A DNA stretch of 64,000 bases, from positions 102,384,239 through 102,448,238 of the forward strand of contig NC_081413.1 of the NCBI RefSeq assembly GCF_030272615.1, written 5' to 3'. Source of the DNA: Cryptomeria japonica. Its lineage: Eukaryota > Streptophyta > Pinopsida > Cupressales > Cupressaceae. The stretch's first letter is position 1; the number at the start of each line of letters is the position of its first letter. This document shows, piece by piece, positions 9,975 to 20,982 of the stretch. Below the pieces are notes generated by a model. The model was given only the letters and a program-made list of their open reading frames with translations. It did no database searches and was not told where the DNA came from. The position numbers and the translations under genes were made by a program.

Positions 9975-12070
9975 TTCTGTAATGTTCTGAATCATACCCC
10001 ACGAGGCAAAACAATACTGAAATTAGAACCTCCTCTGAAACAAAAGATAATCAGGATAAGAAGACATGAATCTGCATGAGTGCCCTTAATGACACTACTC
10101 GAATCCAAATCAGATGGCAAACACAGGCAAAACATTTGGAACTCGAAGATACAGATGGCACAAGTACCAATAGTCTAAATAACTAATCAAATGAAAAAAT
10201 GGAAGGTCGCCTCCAGAAATAGGAATGCAAGAGTGTCCATATGGTAAGTGTTCCATCTCACTGAAATGCATGGGTAACCAGCCGCTGCATCCGCCTAGTA
10301 CATAGGAACAAGTACTGAATACATAGCTCACTCCAATGCGAAACCAAGGAAGCATTAGCACCAACAGTAGAAACCCCCCCATAATGCTGACAAGGGAGAG
10401 GTATGACAGGTACACTGAATCTGAAAGCCACAATGTAGTGCATGAAGAAGAACCAAGAACGTCTGACCGTGCAGACATGAAAGTACAAGCAAATACAAAG
10501 GGTGTGCAAACCAAGGCACACACGCATGAGAAAGGTATGAAGGCAAACATCAAACACCCATGGCACTTTATATCATAGTGCGAGTAAAATAAGGTACAAA
10601 ACTGATGTGCAAGATCCCATAATACATGTGCATTACAGAGGCACTTTATCTCAATGCGTTTACAAAATCATAAGTGCTTACAATGAAAGCTCAAAATGTC
10701 AAAAAAAGACATTTAAGACTAGAAATACATGAAGAACAGCCAAAAATGAGTCATCCCACGCAAAATAGAAGTTTCCACAAGCTCATATATCCAAGTAATT
10801 CACCAAAGTGTGAAAACACAAAAAACTGAATAAAATGTACCTGGAGTAAACTCTGGAAAAAGTGCATGGATGGTTGTGAAGAGCTTTGAAACACGGTCCC
10901 AACGCCACTGGAATCGCAAAAACGGAGAAACTGGCAAAAAGTTATGAGCTCGGGACTGAAAACAGCACCTCTGACTTCAAGTGGTTGTAAAATGTACCAA
11001 CAAAAAAACCAAGTGATGAAACACACAAATCTGGAAAGTGGACGAAATTAGCTTTCCAACGATATCTTGTTTGCCAAAAAACAATATCGTATGCCCAAGT
11101 TATGGCCAAATGAAAAAAAACACCTCTTTTAGGGCACAAAGAGGGTCAAATGGGGCCATGCAAGGCATCTGTACTGCTGATGTCGGCAGAATATTCCCTT
11201 CTCCCTGAAAAAACTTCCTATTGGAAACATAATCTGTCCACCAAAAAAAACATCCCACCAAAAAAAAAATCCAGTGCCGATAAAAGGACTGCGAGCCCGA
11301 AAAAAGGCAGGCCTGCCGGTAAAGAGTCCGATGGCGGTCGGAAAGGCGATGGGCGGCGGCCGGCAAATAATCTGGTGGGCGGGGACCTAAAAAAAGATAG
11401 CGACGGAGGGCATGGAGGCCGGCGGCTAGCAAAAAAAACAGCAGGAGCCGCAAAAAGAAAACCCAACTATCAAGGGGTGGGGGCGGGAATTCCATCAGCT
11501 AGGTCCCTGCAGGGCGTACAGACATGTCGGTCGTACGGACCTGCAAGGGCCCACCAACCCCCCCTTTATCGTAAAAAAAACTTTATAAATAAAGTTTTTG
11601 ATATTTTTTTTTTTTTTACAATGGTTTTTTATTTTTCCGAGAAAAAATTTTTAAAAAAAACCAAAAAAGAGAGAATATAAAATACCAAAAAAAAATTCGA
11701 AGTGCGTGCAGGCGGTACGGTCGTACGACCAAGGAGGGAGAACAAGGCCCAGATGCCCCTGTCACCAAAAATAGTTGAATTATATATGAAAATTTGTGGA
11801 ATCGACCTCCCGAAGCCAACCGTGATATCTGTTTTTGCCCAAATTGGCTCCAAAAAACAGTTGCCCCCCCTGGATCACCAAAAAAAAAAAAAATTCAAAC
11901 CCTCACAGATCTAGACCATGAATCACAAATTGACAAACAAAAAGTAAATCTTGACTATTTTTGACACGTGCCAGATTCAATGGTGAGGTCCAAATCAACC
12001 CAAATTGCACAAAAGACCTGCTATAGGTAGAATCTCCCAATCAAACGAACAGGAAAGCCTCAGGTCTGAA
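9975..12070 (-). mobile_element. Leader of minus-strand element B, non-coding
   Basis: This is the region between the gypsy insertion and the primer site of element B. Long frames exist on both strands (such as 10110-10553 and 11150-11680) but none shows a domain. The part at 11150-11730 is GC-rich with CGTACG palindromes (11522-11535 and 11712-11728), like the leader of the copia element at 30750-31830. I see no gag or pol, so element B looks like a large non-autonomous derivative. Confidence 0.6.
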
Positions 12071-12082
12071 GCTATGATACCA
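12071..12082 (-). other. Primer-binding site of element B
   Basis: The plus strand reads gctatgatacca, on the minus strand tggtatcatagc. It differs in one base from the tRNA-iMet-type site seen in the other elements and abuts the LTR at 12083 directly. It sets the orientation of element B. Confidence 0.8.
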
Positions 12083-12330
12083 TGTTAAAGTTGTAGAATA
12101 CAACCTCACAGAACCCAGTGAACACCTGTATGCAAATAACTTGTCACAACAGTGGAAGATTCACAAAACACAAAGATTGCTTTGAAAACCTAGAGCAAAA
12201 GAATGCAATAATAATAATCAGATTGGTTAAGGATTACAAAGGGATCAATCCTTATAAAAGGAGATCAAAACCTAAAAACATAAACCCTAAAAGCAATTAA
12301 TAATTATTAATATTCCTAAGTTTAGCTTCC
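12083..12330 (-). mobile_element. 5' LTR of element B, truncated
   Basis: It repeats 1618-1870 with few changes, starting tgttaaagttgtag. After 'agtttagcttcct' it switches to family-A LTR sequence, so about 110 bp of the LTR end are missing. Both partners contain 'cct' at the switch, which suggests a microhomology deletion that also removed host sequence. ORFs 1653-1835 and 12118-12300 are the same LTR-encoded non-gene frame. Confidence 0.85.
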
Positions 12331-13476
12331 TCCATCAAACCATACTTATGAGGGTGTCTTTATCAACCATGCTCCCTCATACTAGAGAGCGTGTCTGAAC
12401 CGTTTTCCCTCATACTAGAGAGGGTGTCTAAACCATTCTCCCTCATATGCTAGTCTTCATAACCATGACTGATTACACTAATCAGACATAATACGTATAT
12501 ATAAATATAAAACATCACATTGCATCATAGTAATTCTGCAGATTGGAAAGGTAGTATACTCTATTAATAATCATAATAGTAATCCGTTATCCATTAGTAC
12601 TATACAGGAAAACATTGTCAAAAATACATCCAGAAATTCCATACCAAAGTATTGCCTTATTCCCAGATTGTTACAGGTTCAATCTATTATTATATGTTCT
12701 CTCTTCTCCGATTCATTTCTCTTAGTCCCTTCAAAATGTCAGGGAGGTATTTATCCTCCTCTATCGTGGTGGTAAGACCACCATCAATGGTCACGTCTTT
12801 TAGAGGCAGTGACCCCTTTGAAAGGTCGCTGCCTTTCCTTCATCACATTTCTCAACCACAGGAACCCTTCGTAAATCGTGAATATTAATAAATGTTTTAA
12901 TGTGAATACATTAATAATAAAAATCAGTTAATAAAAGTAATCACTAGATAATCAGAATATAAATAATAGGAACCAATTAATATAATTAATAATTGCTGGA
13001 GAACATTATTGTTTGTGCATGTAACTTAACAACAATTCTGTTCTGATCTAATTGATAGTGATGTCACTGGATGCTTTTGATTCCTTTCCTTTATATCACT
13101 TAATGTGAGGGAGAGGTCACACCTCTTCATCATGTATGCCCTTTGGCAAGAAACATACCCTTTCACCATTAGCACCCTTTGAAAGAGTGCGACTCTTCAT
13201 TATTTCTGCCCTTTGAAAGGGACACAACCTTTCACAATCAGAACTGCACCTTCTTATTAAATTAGATCTGCACTTCTGATTCCCAAATTATTCCCCTCAA
13301 ATGGGGTTCTCTTCTCCCTTTTATATCTTATGTTTGAGGGAGTCACAACTTTTCATTTCATGTCTTTTGATCATTCATTAACTTAATTAAAATTTAATTA
13401 TATTCTTTTATATTTTTATTTTAATTTTATTATTATTATTTACCATTAAATTCTATTTCAAAGTGGGGACATTACA
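12331..13476 (-). mobile_element. Family-A 3' LTR, right part
   Basis: Bases 12331-12600 repeat at 14368-14618 ('ccatcaaaccatactt' onward), and 13100-13476 repeat the LTR at 860-1215. The LTR ends ggggacattaca at 13476. On the minus strand the next bases (gagtggggga then c) form the polypurine tract before the LTR. Overlap of the two partial LTRs implies a full length of roughly 1.5-1.6 kb. Confidence 0.75.
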
Positions 13477-13888
13477 GTCCCCCACTCAAAAGTGCTTGTC
13501 CTCAAGCAATGATCATTTTAACTAAATTTCCCCAATGCAAGGATTCCTAACTAACCCCTAAAGATTTGTAATCTTAAAACAACTTTTTTCTCATCAATTG
13601 TAATTGTAAGAACTATGTTTGGTTGTTTCCTTGAAACAAACAAAAGTGAAATCCCCATTAATTGAGAAGAGGATTAGAAGCATGACACACATGTATGACC
13701 TTCATATCCCTTTTAGTTCACTCTTGTTATTCTCATATTATAGATAACTAAAAATATAGAGCAAAACACGGAGCATACACAAAGTGTACCCATGAATATA
13801 CACATTGTTAGACCCTTCTAATAGGCTAGAATGCATTGACTAGTTATCTTTCCCCTGCAGGCTGGCAGGATCATTCTCTAATACCACT
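13477..13888 (-). mobile_element. 412-bp internal region of a family-A element
   Basis: It is bounded by a polypurine tract on the left and a primer-site relic on the right (tctctaatacca at 13875-13886, two changes from gctctgatacca). No ORF is present. An internal region this short means a TRIM-like non-autonomous element with unusually long LTRs, or an internally deleted copy. Confidence 0.7.
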
Positions 13889-14620
13889 TGTAATGTCCCC
13901 TTTTTAAAATGACATAGATTGCCCTAGATTATAATTCTTTGCTGTTGAAGATAGGTTAGAAAGGGAGTACCTTTTATCTCTTTAATAGGGAAACCTGCAA
14001 CACAAGTTAGAGAATAATCAATCCATTATAACATATAAGTGTCTAATACCTGTAAACTGGTTATGCTGATACAAAAAAATAAAGAATAATAAGTAAAGAT
14101 AGACTAGTTATGATTCATAAAGTAAAGAAAGTCTAACTATGATTTATAAGTAAAGTAGAAAGGCTATATAAATAAAGAAGACAAATTATGATGAAACTTA
14201 AAGCAACCGGCAATCACAAACAACTGTAAATGAAAAGATCAAGATCCTAAATCATAACCATAAGAATCCCAATCATAGCAAGCTGGGATGGATAACTTGA
14301 TAGGGTGCCTTAATAACCGTTCTCCCTTAATCAAGCCCCAATTGTGAGGGTGTCTAAACCAATCTCCCTCCATCAAACCATACTTGTGAGGGTGTCTTTA
14401 TCAACCGTGCTCCCTCATACTAGAGAGGGTGTCTAAACCGTTCTCCCTCATATGCTAGTCTTCATAATCATGTCTGATTAGCATGGCTGATTACGCTAAT
14501 CAGACATAATATGTATATATAAATATAAAACATCACATTGCATCATGGTCATTCCGCAGATTGGAAAGGCAGTATACTCTATTAAATAATCATAATAGTA
14601 ATCTGTTATCCATTAGTCAC
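13889..14620 (-). mobile_element. Family-A 5' LTR, partial
   Basis: It starts tgtaatgtcccctttttaaa as at 1223 and matches 12331-12600 over its last ~250 bp. It is cut at about 14620, where a coding remnant of another element begins. Several 'gagggtgtct' phrases repeat inside it (14300-14420). Confidence 0.75.
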
Positions 14621-15085
14621 CCGATTTCCAGCTGTGGTGTAACTTGCTTCGCATGAGGAGGCTCATATTTGAAGACATCAATGGTGGGTGCACACAAGTT
14701 GATCAAGCAATCAATTCAATACATGATAAAATTTTAGAAGTGGCTGAGATTATTCTTGAGAAAAGAAAAAATGAAGGAATTGACATTATTGCCGAAGAAT
14801 TGATGGAGAAAGTGAAGATTCTCTTCTTTGAACCAAATGGAGGACCTTCCGAGAAATAGCTGGATGCTATCCATTCATTCACCGTACTTGCCAGCAAGAC
14901 AAGAGACTTTGGACCAGATTGGGAGACAACTTTCACTTCAAGCTTGGATGAAGTTAGCTACCTGGAAGAACAATTGAAGAATTTGCTTGCAATGCCAATA
15001 ACCGAGATAGAATCCATGACATCCAAATTCGTTGAATTTGCAAAAAGAGAAAAGGATAAGGGCAACAAGATTCTAGAAGAAAGTT
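14621..15085 (+). pseudogene. Retroelement 3' ORF remnant, helical protein
   Basis: Frame 14644-14859 encodes a charged, helix-prone peptide (VDQAINSIHDKILEVAEIILEKRK...). After a TAG it continues in the same frame (LDAIHSFT ... EEQLKNLLAM ... EFAKREKDKG) to 15091. It ends just before an LTR-like terminus, the position of an accessory 3' ORF in plant gypsy elements. No domain is recognised. It may be unrelated to the LTR that follows. Confidence 0.45.
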
Positions 15086-16090
15086 TGTTATGATCCTATG
15101 TTGCATCATTTTTCCTATTGCCGGATTTTTCCTCTATTTTGTCCCAAATGGATGCCATATTCCCATTGGTTGTCATTTAATGCTTTGCAATAAGTTAGGT
15201 ATTTTGAAATAACAAACCCTAATTAGGGTTTAGATGGCAAATTTCAAGCCCTTGATGTTAATTTGATCTTGACCATCCATTGTAATTGAGAGTTCTATAT
15301 AAGCTCAACTCATTTCATTTGTATCTAATAAGATGAGAGATTAGAAGCAGAAATTAGAAAGAAGATCAATTAGAAGACTTTGAAGAATTGTTGCTTAATG
15401 TTTCAGAAGTTAATAAAATCATTGAAGTGTTGGTGACTTATTGAATTTTTTAAGCATTTGCTTGTTTCTTCATTCCCTTTTGTGAGAGCTAATAATAAAA
15501 TAAAAAAACAAAAAAAAGAATAGATTTGTTTTTGAGGTGAGTGAAAGATACATGTGCATGATTGATAATGAAGCTCCATTATCCGTACCACTAGCAGTTT
15601 GTTGATTGCATACTCGCCTTGCGTGGTCAACTGGAATCATTCAGCTTAAACTTAACTTCAATTACTATTCATCATTGATATGCTTCGTTTTGAAGGTGTC
15701 TATGCTTGAGTTAGTGATTTGAAAATCATCGAGCTACACTTAGAAGATTGCACTAGCGTTGTAGAGATGTTCATAAGATGTCAAAGCAAAGCTTAGTTGA
15801 GCTCACTTGAGATTGTCCATTGTCTCGCATTCTTAGTTTTAGAATAGCATTCCTAAACCCTATTCCCTTTTTCTCTTTTTATCAACAATCAATAGAAGTA
15901 GAAAAGAGTGATATTGCAACATCATTTGAAGAACGTTTTAAGCATTGAGATTGAATCGAGATACTACGTAAGTCCCCTCACAGGTACAGCAAACTACATC
16001 ATACCATTGAAGCTATCCAAGACGTTAAGACCTAACATCGAGAACCTTGAAGTCATCTCAAGTGATCCTTTGCAAATCTTTAGCATTTGA
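15086..16090 (+). mobile_element. LTR-like segment with TATA box
   Basis: It begins tgttatgatcctatg after a purine-rich run and contains a strong TATA motif tatataag at 15296-15303, followed by a start-like region (ctcaactcatttcatttg), as in an LTR promoter. The right end is not defined; sequence changes to a copia RNase H remnant at about 16090. No second copy is in the window. Confidence 0.5.
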
Positions 16091-16697
16091 GATTCTTTAT
16101 TCAAGAGAGGATAGAGTGCCTTTGGTATTTTATTTTGGGTTGCATAGTGCATGAAAACACCATCAACAAGCCTTCTATTTCATTATCTACAGCTAAAGCG
16201 GAGTATATTGCAGCAGTGTCTTGTTGTACACAAGTTTTTTGGATGAAGCAGGCATTGAGGGATATTAAGGTAAAATTCAATCATCCTATTCCTATCTTTT
16301 GTCATAACACGAGTGCCATTAATATTTCCAAAAATCCTGTCATGAATTCTAGAACTAAACACATTCCTATTAAATATCAATTTTTGAGAGAGCAAGTTAG
16401 CAATCAACAAGTTAAATTGGAATATGTTTCTACTAAAGAGTAGATTGCAGATTTGTTTACTAAGCCTCTACCCAAGGAAACTTTTGAATACTTGATAGAA
16501 GTTGGGAGTGATTTCACTTCATCACTGAATTGCAGTTTGGACTCAAGAGGAGTTTTTCATTGTTATATTCTATGAGCCCTATTTTAGTTATGCGGATGTG
16601 TTTCAATCATTGATGTCAAAGGAGGAGCAGTAAGTCAGGGTGAGTTGCTTTCAATTTGCTTACAGATGGTGTTGCCATCAATGACAAAGAGGGAGAT
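16091..16697 (+). pseudogene. Copia RNase H remnant and polypurine tract
   Basis: The C-terminal end of a Ty1/copia Pol. SLSTAKAEYIAA (about 16178-16213), the CTQVFWMKQAL segment, an asparagine-rich 'SAINISKNPVMNSRTKHI' stretch and a TAG at 16441-16443, then IADLFTKPLP are the usual copia RNase H signatures. Related proteins read IADIFTKPL here. Everything upstream (Gag to RT) is missing. A purine tract caaagagggagat (16685-16697) leads into an LTR. Confidence 0.85.
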
Positions 16698-17165
16698 TGT
16701 TGAATATTTTGTCATTGATGTCAAAGGTCAGTTGTTGTTGAGGTTGAGAGATTGATTTGAAATTTCAGTTGAGCTGTTTGCATGTCTGGTTGAGCTGCTT
16801 GCCTGCTTGGTTGAGCTGCTTGCATGTCTGGTTGAGCTGCTTGCTTGCTTGGTTGAGCTGCTTGCATGTCTGGTTGAGATGCTTGCTTGCTTGGTTGAGC
16901 TGCTTGCCTGCTTGGTTGAGCTGCTTACTAGTCTGTTAGCTACATGCTTGGTTGCTTGAACTGCCCAGTTGCTTATTTAAGTATGTTGAGTGTTAGCTTG
17001 AGCTACTTGTGTGTCTATTCATCTACTAGCGTGTTTACTTGTCATATGACACATCATCAGTTTGAATTTTCAAAAATTGACTTGTATGGAATTAAATGTG
17101 CCTCATATCGAAATCTTTTGGAATATTTTTTTACAGTACTTCTTTCTATGCATTGAGTTATGATG
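16698..17165 (+). mobile_element. Copia 3' LTR fragment
   Basis: It starts tgttgaatattttgtc directly after the polypurine tract. The phrase 'cattgatgtcaaagg' occurs both before (about 16607) and inside it (16712). It carries a 21-bp minisatellite. The right end is not visible. Confidence 0.6.
16766..16931 (+). repeat. 21-bp minisatellite, about eight units
   Basis: The unit is ggttgagctgcttgcNTgNtt, where alternating versions read cctgctt, catgtct and ttgctt. Units are nearly perfect. Because 21 is a multiple of three the frame stays open and encodes a WLSCLxx heptad repeat (16757-16939), but I see no reason to call that a gene. It lies within an LTR. Confidence 0.9.
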
Positions 17166-17179
17166 GCTTCAAATGATCC

Positions 17180-17443
17180 TTGATGCAGAGCAGGGGTTCA
17201 ATCACAAGTTTAAGGCCATGTTTCTCGACAAAGCTTCTTGGCTTTACAACTTCAATGGGTTTTCCTTCTTGTTCCAAGACCCTTAAGCCTATCCAAGGCT
17301 ACAACCCTCACATTTGGGAATCCATGGTTAGACCCTTCACCAAACCAGCTATAGACCTTGAGGCATGTAAAATGGGCCTACACAACATCTCCATGGCATT
17401 CAATAACAAAGATTCACTCAATTTGGATGATTTCCCTCTCTAG
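17180..17443 (+). other. Unidentified open frame, 87 codons
   Basis: The frame reads RGSITSLRPCFSTKLLG ... NPHIWESMVRPFTKPAIDL ... LNLDDFPL and stops at 17441-17443. Its composition looks protein-like, unlike the flanking AT-rich DNA. I do not recognise the family and see no splice context or neighbouring exon. It could be an exon relic, or a fragment of the adjoining element. Confidence 0.25.
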
Positions 17444-18122
17444 GCCACTCCAAGCTAGTAGTACTCCAAAATTGATAAACTGGCCATAACATGCAAACCC
17501 GACTGTATATCCAAAATGTAAAGATTGTTTCAGATACCCTTTTCAGCCTTATGTAATATATCAAAGGTGCAGGTAGGGTTGTTTTGGAACAAAGCCCTCA
17601 AAAAAAGACTGGTAATGCTACAACTAGGCCTAATTAGGCCACTTTTACAAAGCAACTATGTGATATTCTACTCCCAAACTTCCAAACTTTATTCCTGAGT
17701 CTTAGTCGAGTCACATATAGTCTGAATCCACCATTTCCATCAATTTGAACCACTCTCAATTCACCCTTCTAAAAAACCCCTTGTCTATCTGTGTAAAACA
17801 AAGCCTAAAACATGGTGATATTAGGCTAGGGTATCACTAAATCGACACTAATCCTTCTTCTCTACTCCTGCAAACTTCATCAACACAAAATACATCCTAT
17901 ATAATCCCATTCCATCAATCATCAAGCAATTTTGGAAAGAATCACAAATCATTTTTAACTCTTAAAATCGAAAATGATTTTATTTTGTGCTTTTTGGCAG
18001 TCGTTGTATTTGTTGCTGCATTACTTCTTTGCGCATTATTTTGTTTGGTTCATATATGTTAAGGAAGCCACGTAACTTCTTTGGTTGGTCATGCGTGGCT
18101 GTTTTGATATGGTATAACTTTG

Positions 18123-18350
18123 GGATTTTATCTTGCTAAAAGTGAAAAAGAAACATATTTCCCTGTTTTCGGTGCTTCAGATTTTTGGATAGAACAAGTT
18201 CTAAGTTCGGATTTTAAAATATGAGAATTTTTTGGGGGGATTTTATCTTGCTAAAAGTGAAAAAGAAACATATTTCCCTGTGTTCGGTGCTTCAGATTTT
18301 TGGATAGAACAAGTTCTAAGTTCGGATTTTAAAATATGAGAATTTTTTTT
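18123..18350. repeat. 115-bp tandem duplication
   Basis: The block starting 'ttttatcttgctaaaagtg' at 18126 is repeated at 18241 with one base changed near the middle (ctgttttc versus ctgtgttc). Near identity points to a recent duplication. Confidence 0.9.
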
Positions 18351-19589
18351 TTTTTTATATCTTTGTGAATATTAAAGTACGTGGATTGGGGATCCTTAAC
18401 AACATTTTCTATTGGCTCATATTAAATCTATCATGTGCAGTGAATGATTTAGGTTGAGCGTTTTTTTTTCTTTCTAACAATTTCTTACATGTGGTGTGCG
18501 TTCTCTCGTCTAAGATACCAAGAAATTGAAAACGTTTCTCAAGGAGCAGTAAGCGCTTGGTATGAGTTATACAGTGTGAATTTGGAGCGTAGTTGATTGG
18601 AGGTTTTGGAGACATGCGTGAAACACGGTCGATGGTGGCAAGTTACAAAAAAAATGTTAATTCTTATACGGATCTGTGAAGAAGTTTCGGTGAGGTTGCT
18701 GAAAGATGCGGTTGCGCTGCTGAAGGTTTGTGTGATGATTGACATAAACAAAGATGATCTATTTTTCTTCGATATCTTTTATGAGGTGGATGTGAACGAA
18801 TTCATCTAAAAAGGCTTGCTTTGAGGAATACCGTGGAAGAAGAAGCATGATGGCTGTATATTGTAAAATCTGAAAGTTGTGTTGAAGTCAGAAAAAGAGT
18901 GTTGCAGTGCAGAGATGTGTTAAGAACATTGGAATGACCTGAGATAATGATCTAAGGGTAAATGGCTTATTAAGGACTTGTCAAATTGTCTCAAGTTTTT
19001 GAAGTAATCTTTTGAGTTGGTGCTCACTTTTGTATTCTGGGTTGGTGCCCATTTTTGTTAATGAAAGTTACTGTATGTCGTGGTTTTTCACCTGAAAGGG
19101 TTTTCTACGATAAATTTGGAGCCGGCATCTTGATGGTTGTTCTGGTCAAGTTTTCTTTTTGTGGTTTCATGCATTAAAAATCTAAAATACTGATTCATCC
19201 CCTCTCAGTATTTTCTATGTGCTTTTCATTTAAAACATTTAAAGAAAAGGGGATCTAAAGCTGCTCTAAAAACACTGAAAGGTGGGAAAGTAACAAAATA
19301 CGTTTGAAATGTAGAAACTTCATCACCTGTGAAATGTAGACTAACGAAAGAATGAGTGTGCACTTGAATCAACTGCAGATTGTAGACGAGATACAAATGC
19401 AAGTCATCATATTATTTAGACAGTTATATACACTAAAATCTGAGTCAGAGGAAAAGATCATCGAATTTTAGTAGCATTAAATGTGAATGCTATAAAATGG
19501 GAGGAACTTAAATGGTAATTCATAATCGCTAAATTTTGAAACTGATCAGCCCATCCAAATATTGTTTCAAAGAACCCAAGGAGTACCTC

Positions 19590-19755
19590 TCCCTTACCTT
19601 GCCCATTGTTGTTTCCTATTCAATTATTGTTCCTAAGAATTTGAGCTACTTAAAGGTGTATGTACCAGACCCCTACCTTTCCCTTACCTTCCCTCATGTT
19701 GTTTCTTATTCAATTATTGTTCCTAAGAATTTGAGCTACTTTAAGGTGTTCCGTC
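19590..19755 (+). repeat. 90-bp tandem duplication in an open frame
   Basis: The segment ending 'ttgagctact' at 19650 recurs at 19740, period 90. The period is a multiple of three, so the frame 19536-19841 encodes two copies of a 30-residue unit (SLTxPxVVSYSIIVPKNLSY). No family is recognised and the frame may be fortuitous. Confidence 0.75.
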
Positions 19756-20982
19756 TTTACCCAGAGTTATCTCTTAGTTCTTTTTGGCCAAAGGGACATC
19801 TCTTAGTTATAATAAGTTTGCCATTTGTGTTTATTCTTTGAGGCAGGAACTGCCCCAAGTAGAGGTCAAACTAAGGTTGTTGGAAGCTCTGGAGATTTAC
19901 CACCCTATCAACTTACAAGGTCACCCTCATTTCAATCCCTTCCATTATTTTCTTCACGTGGATCATATTTTTCCCTTTTTTCAGCTTTGTATGAAAATAA
20001 TAATCATAAACTGAAAAGCAATGGCATGGCATGGATGGTGTGTTATTGTGATGCACAGTTTATGTTATAATTTTGTATGCACTTAGCTAGTTTTGCTTGG
20101 TGAGGCCAACTTTAAGGCAGTGTGAGCCATGATTTGACCAACTTCTTAAATATTTATAAACCCAAGTTACACTTGATTGTAGCTTATAATTGTTATGCTA
20201 CAACTTACCTCATGTTTCCATGCTATTGCTTAAGTGTGTTTTCTGCTTAAATTTAAGCAGTTACAGTGTTCCCATGGAAAATTAAAATTGTGATAAAAGG
20301 ATAATATAGAATTTTTCTCATTTTTGTGGAGTAGCTATTGTTTAGGAAATGGAAATAAGCTGTGGAAAAAAAGGGGGCTTAAAATAAGCAGCAACTGCTT
20401 ATTGAAAAAAATGCCAAGTGTCATCTTAAGTTTCGTTCCCTCTTTTATTTGCTACCAGATTTTTCCTCTTTCAATTACCACTAGATTTTCCCTCCAGATT
20501 TTATGTGAAAAATAATATTAATACTGTTAGCAGCAAAATTAAAACAACTGCTTAAAAATAAGCAACAAAATTAGCAGTTGCATGGGACCACCAGCTCCAC
20601 AAATTACTCCTAAAAAATTAAGCAGTATCTGCTAGCCAAAATAAGCTAAGCCGCTGCATGGAGCCTTGCCCTTAATCACATGTCTACTGGAATAATAGAC
20701 TACCTTCTTTTGCTGGACAGATTTCTGAATTGGGTCATACTGTCAAGGAATTGAATTACAAAAGCGAGGTATTACCGAGATTCCCTTGTCAAACTTGGGG
20801 CAGATCATCAAAAGTTTGTAAAGAACTTCAAATCTTAGTTAGCAAAGTTCAAATTTGGAAAGTATAAAATTAGTAGCAAAGCTATAAATGCAAATCATCT
20901 TAGTTAGCAAAGGTACACATGCAATTAGCTGGCAGTGAAGCACCTAGAGTTGGAATTGAGATGTATGCCTTAATAATGCTTT

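Larger units (their letters stand above)
17444..20982. other. Intergenic region without a supported gene
   Basis: There are no recognisable domains. The frame at 18597-18809 (MEVLETCVKHGRWWQ...) is unidentified. Two small tandem duplications (18123-18350 and 19590-19755) and an area rich in aagcag/ctgctt words (20240-20650) are the only structure seen. Confidence 0.5.

Noticed and set aside
9974-9994. Exact right end of the gypsy 3' LTR
   Set aside because: Two CA positions (9974 and 9994) are possible and neither is followed by atgct, the five bases before the left edge, so no target duplication can be claimed.
10110-10553. 147-codon minus-strand frame with hydrophobic segments
   Set aside because: No known domain; it lies in the leader of element B and overlapping frames are equally open.
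11100-11680. 131- and 176-codon opposite-strand frames
   Set aside because: They are mirror frames over GC-rich, poly-A-interrupted leader DNA; neither shows a motif.
20262-20660. hAT-type MITE with cagtg ends
   Set aside because: The edges are only loosely inverted and no 8-bp duplication was found; kept as a low-interest finding only.
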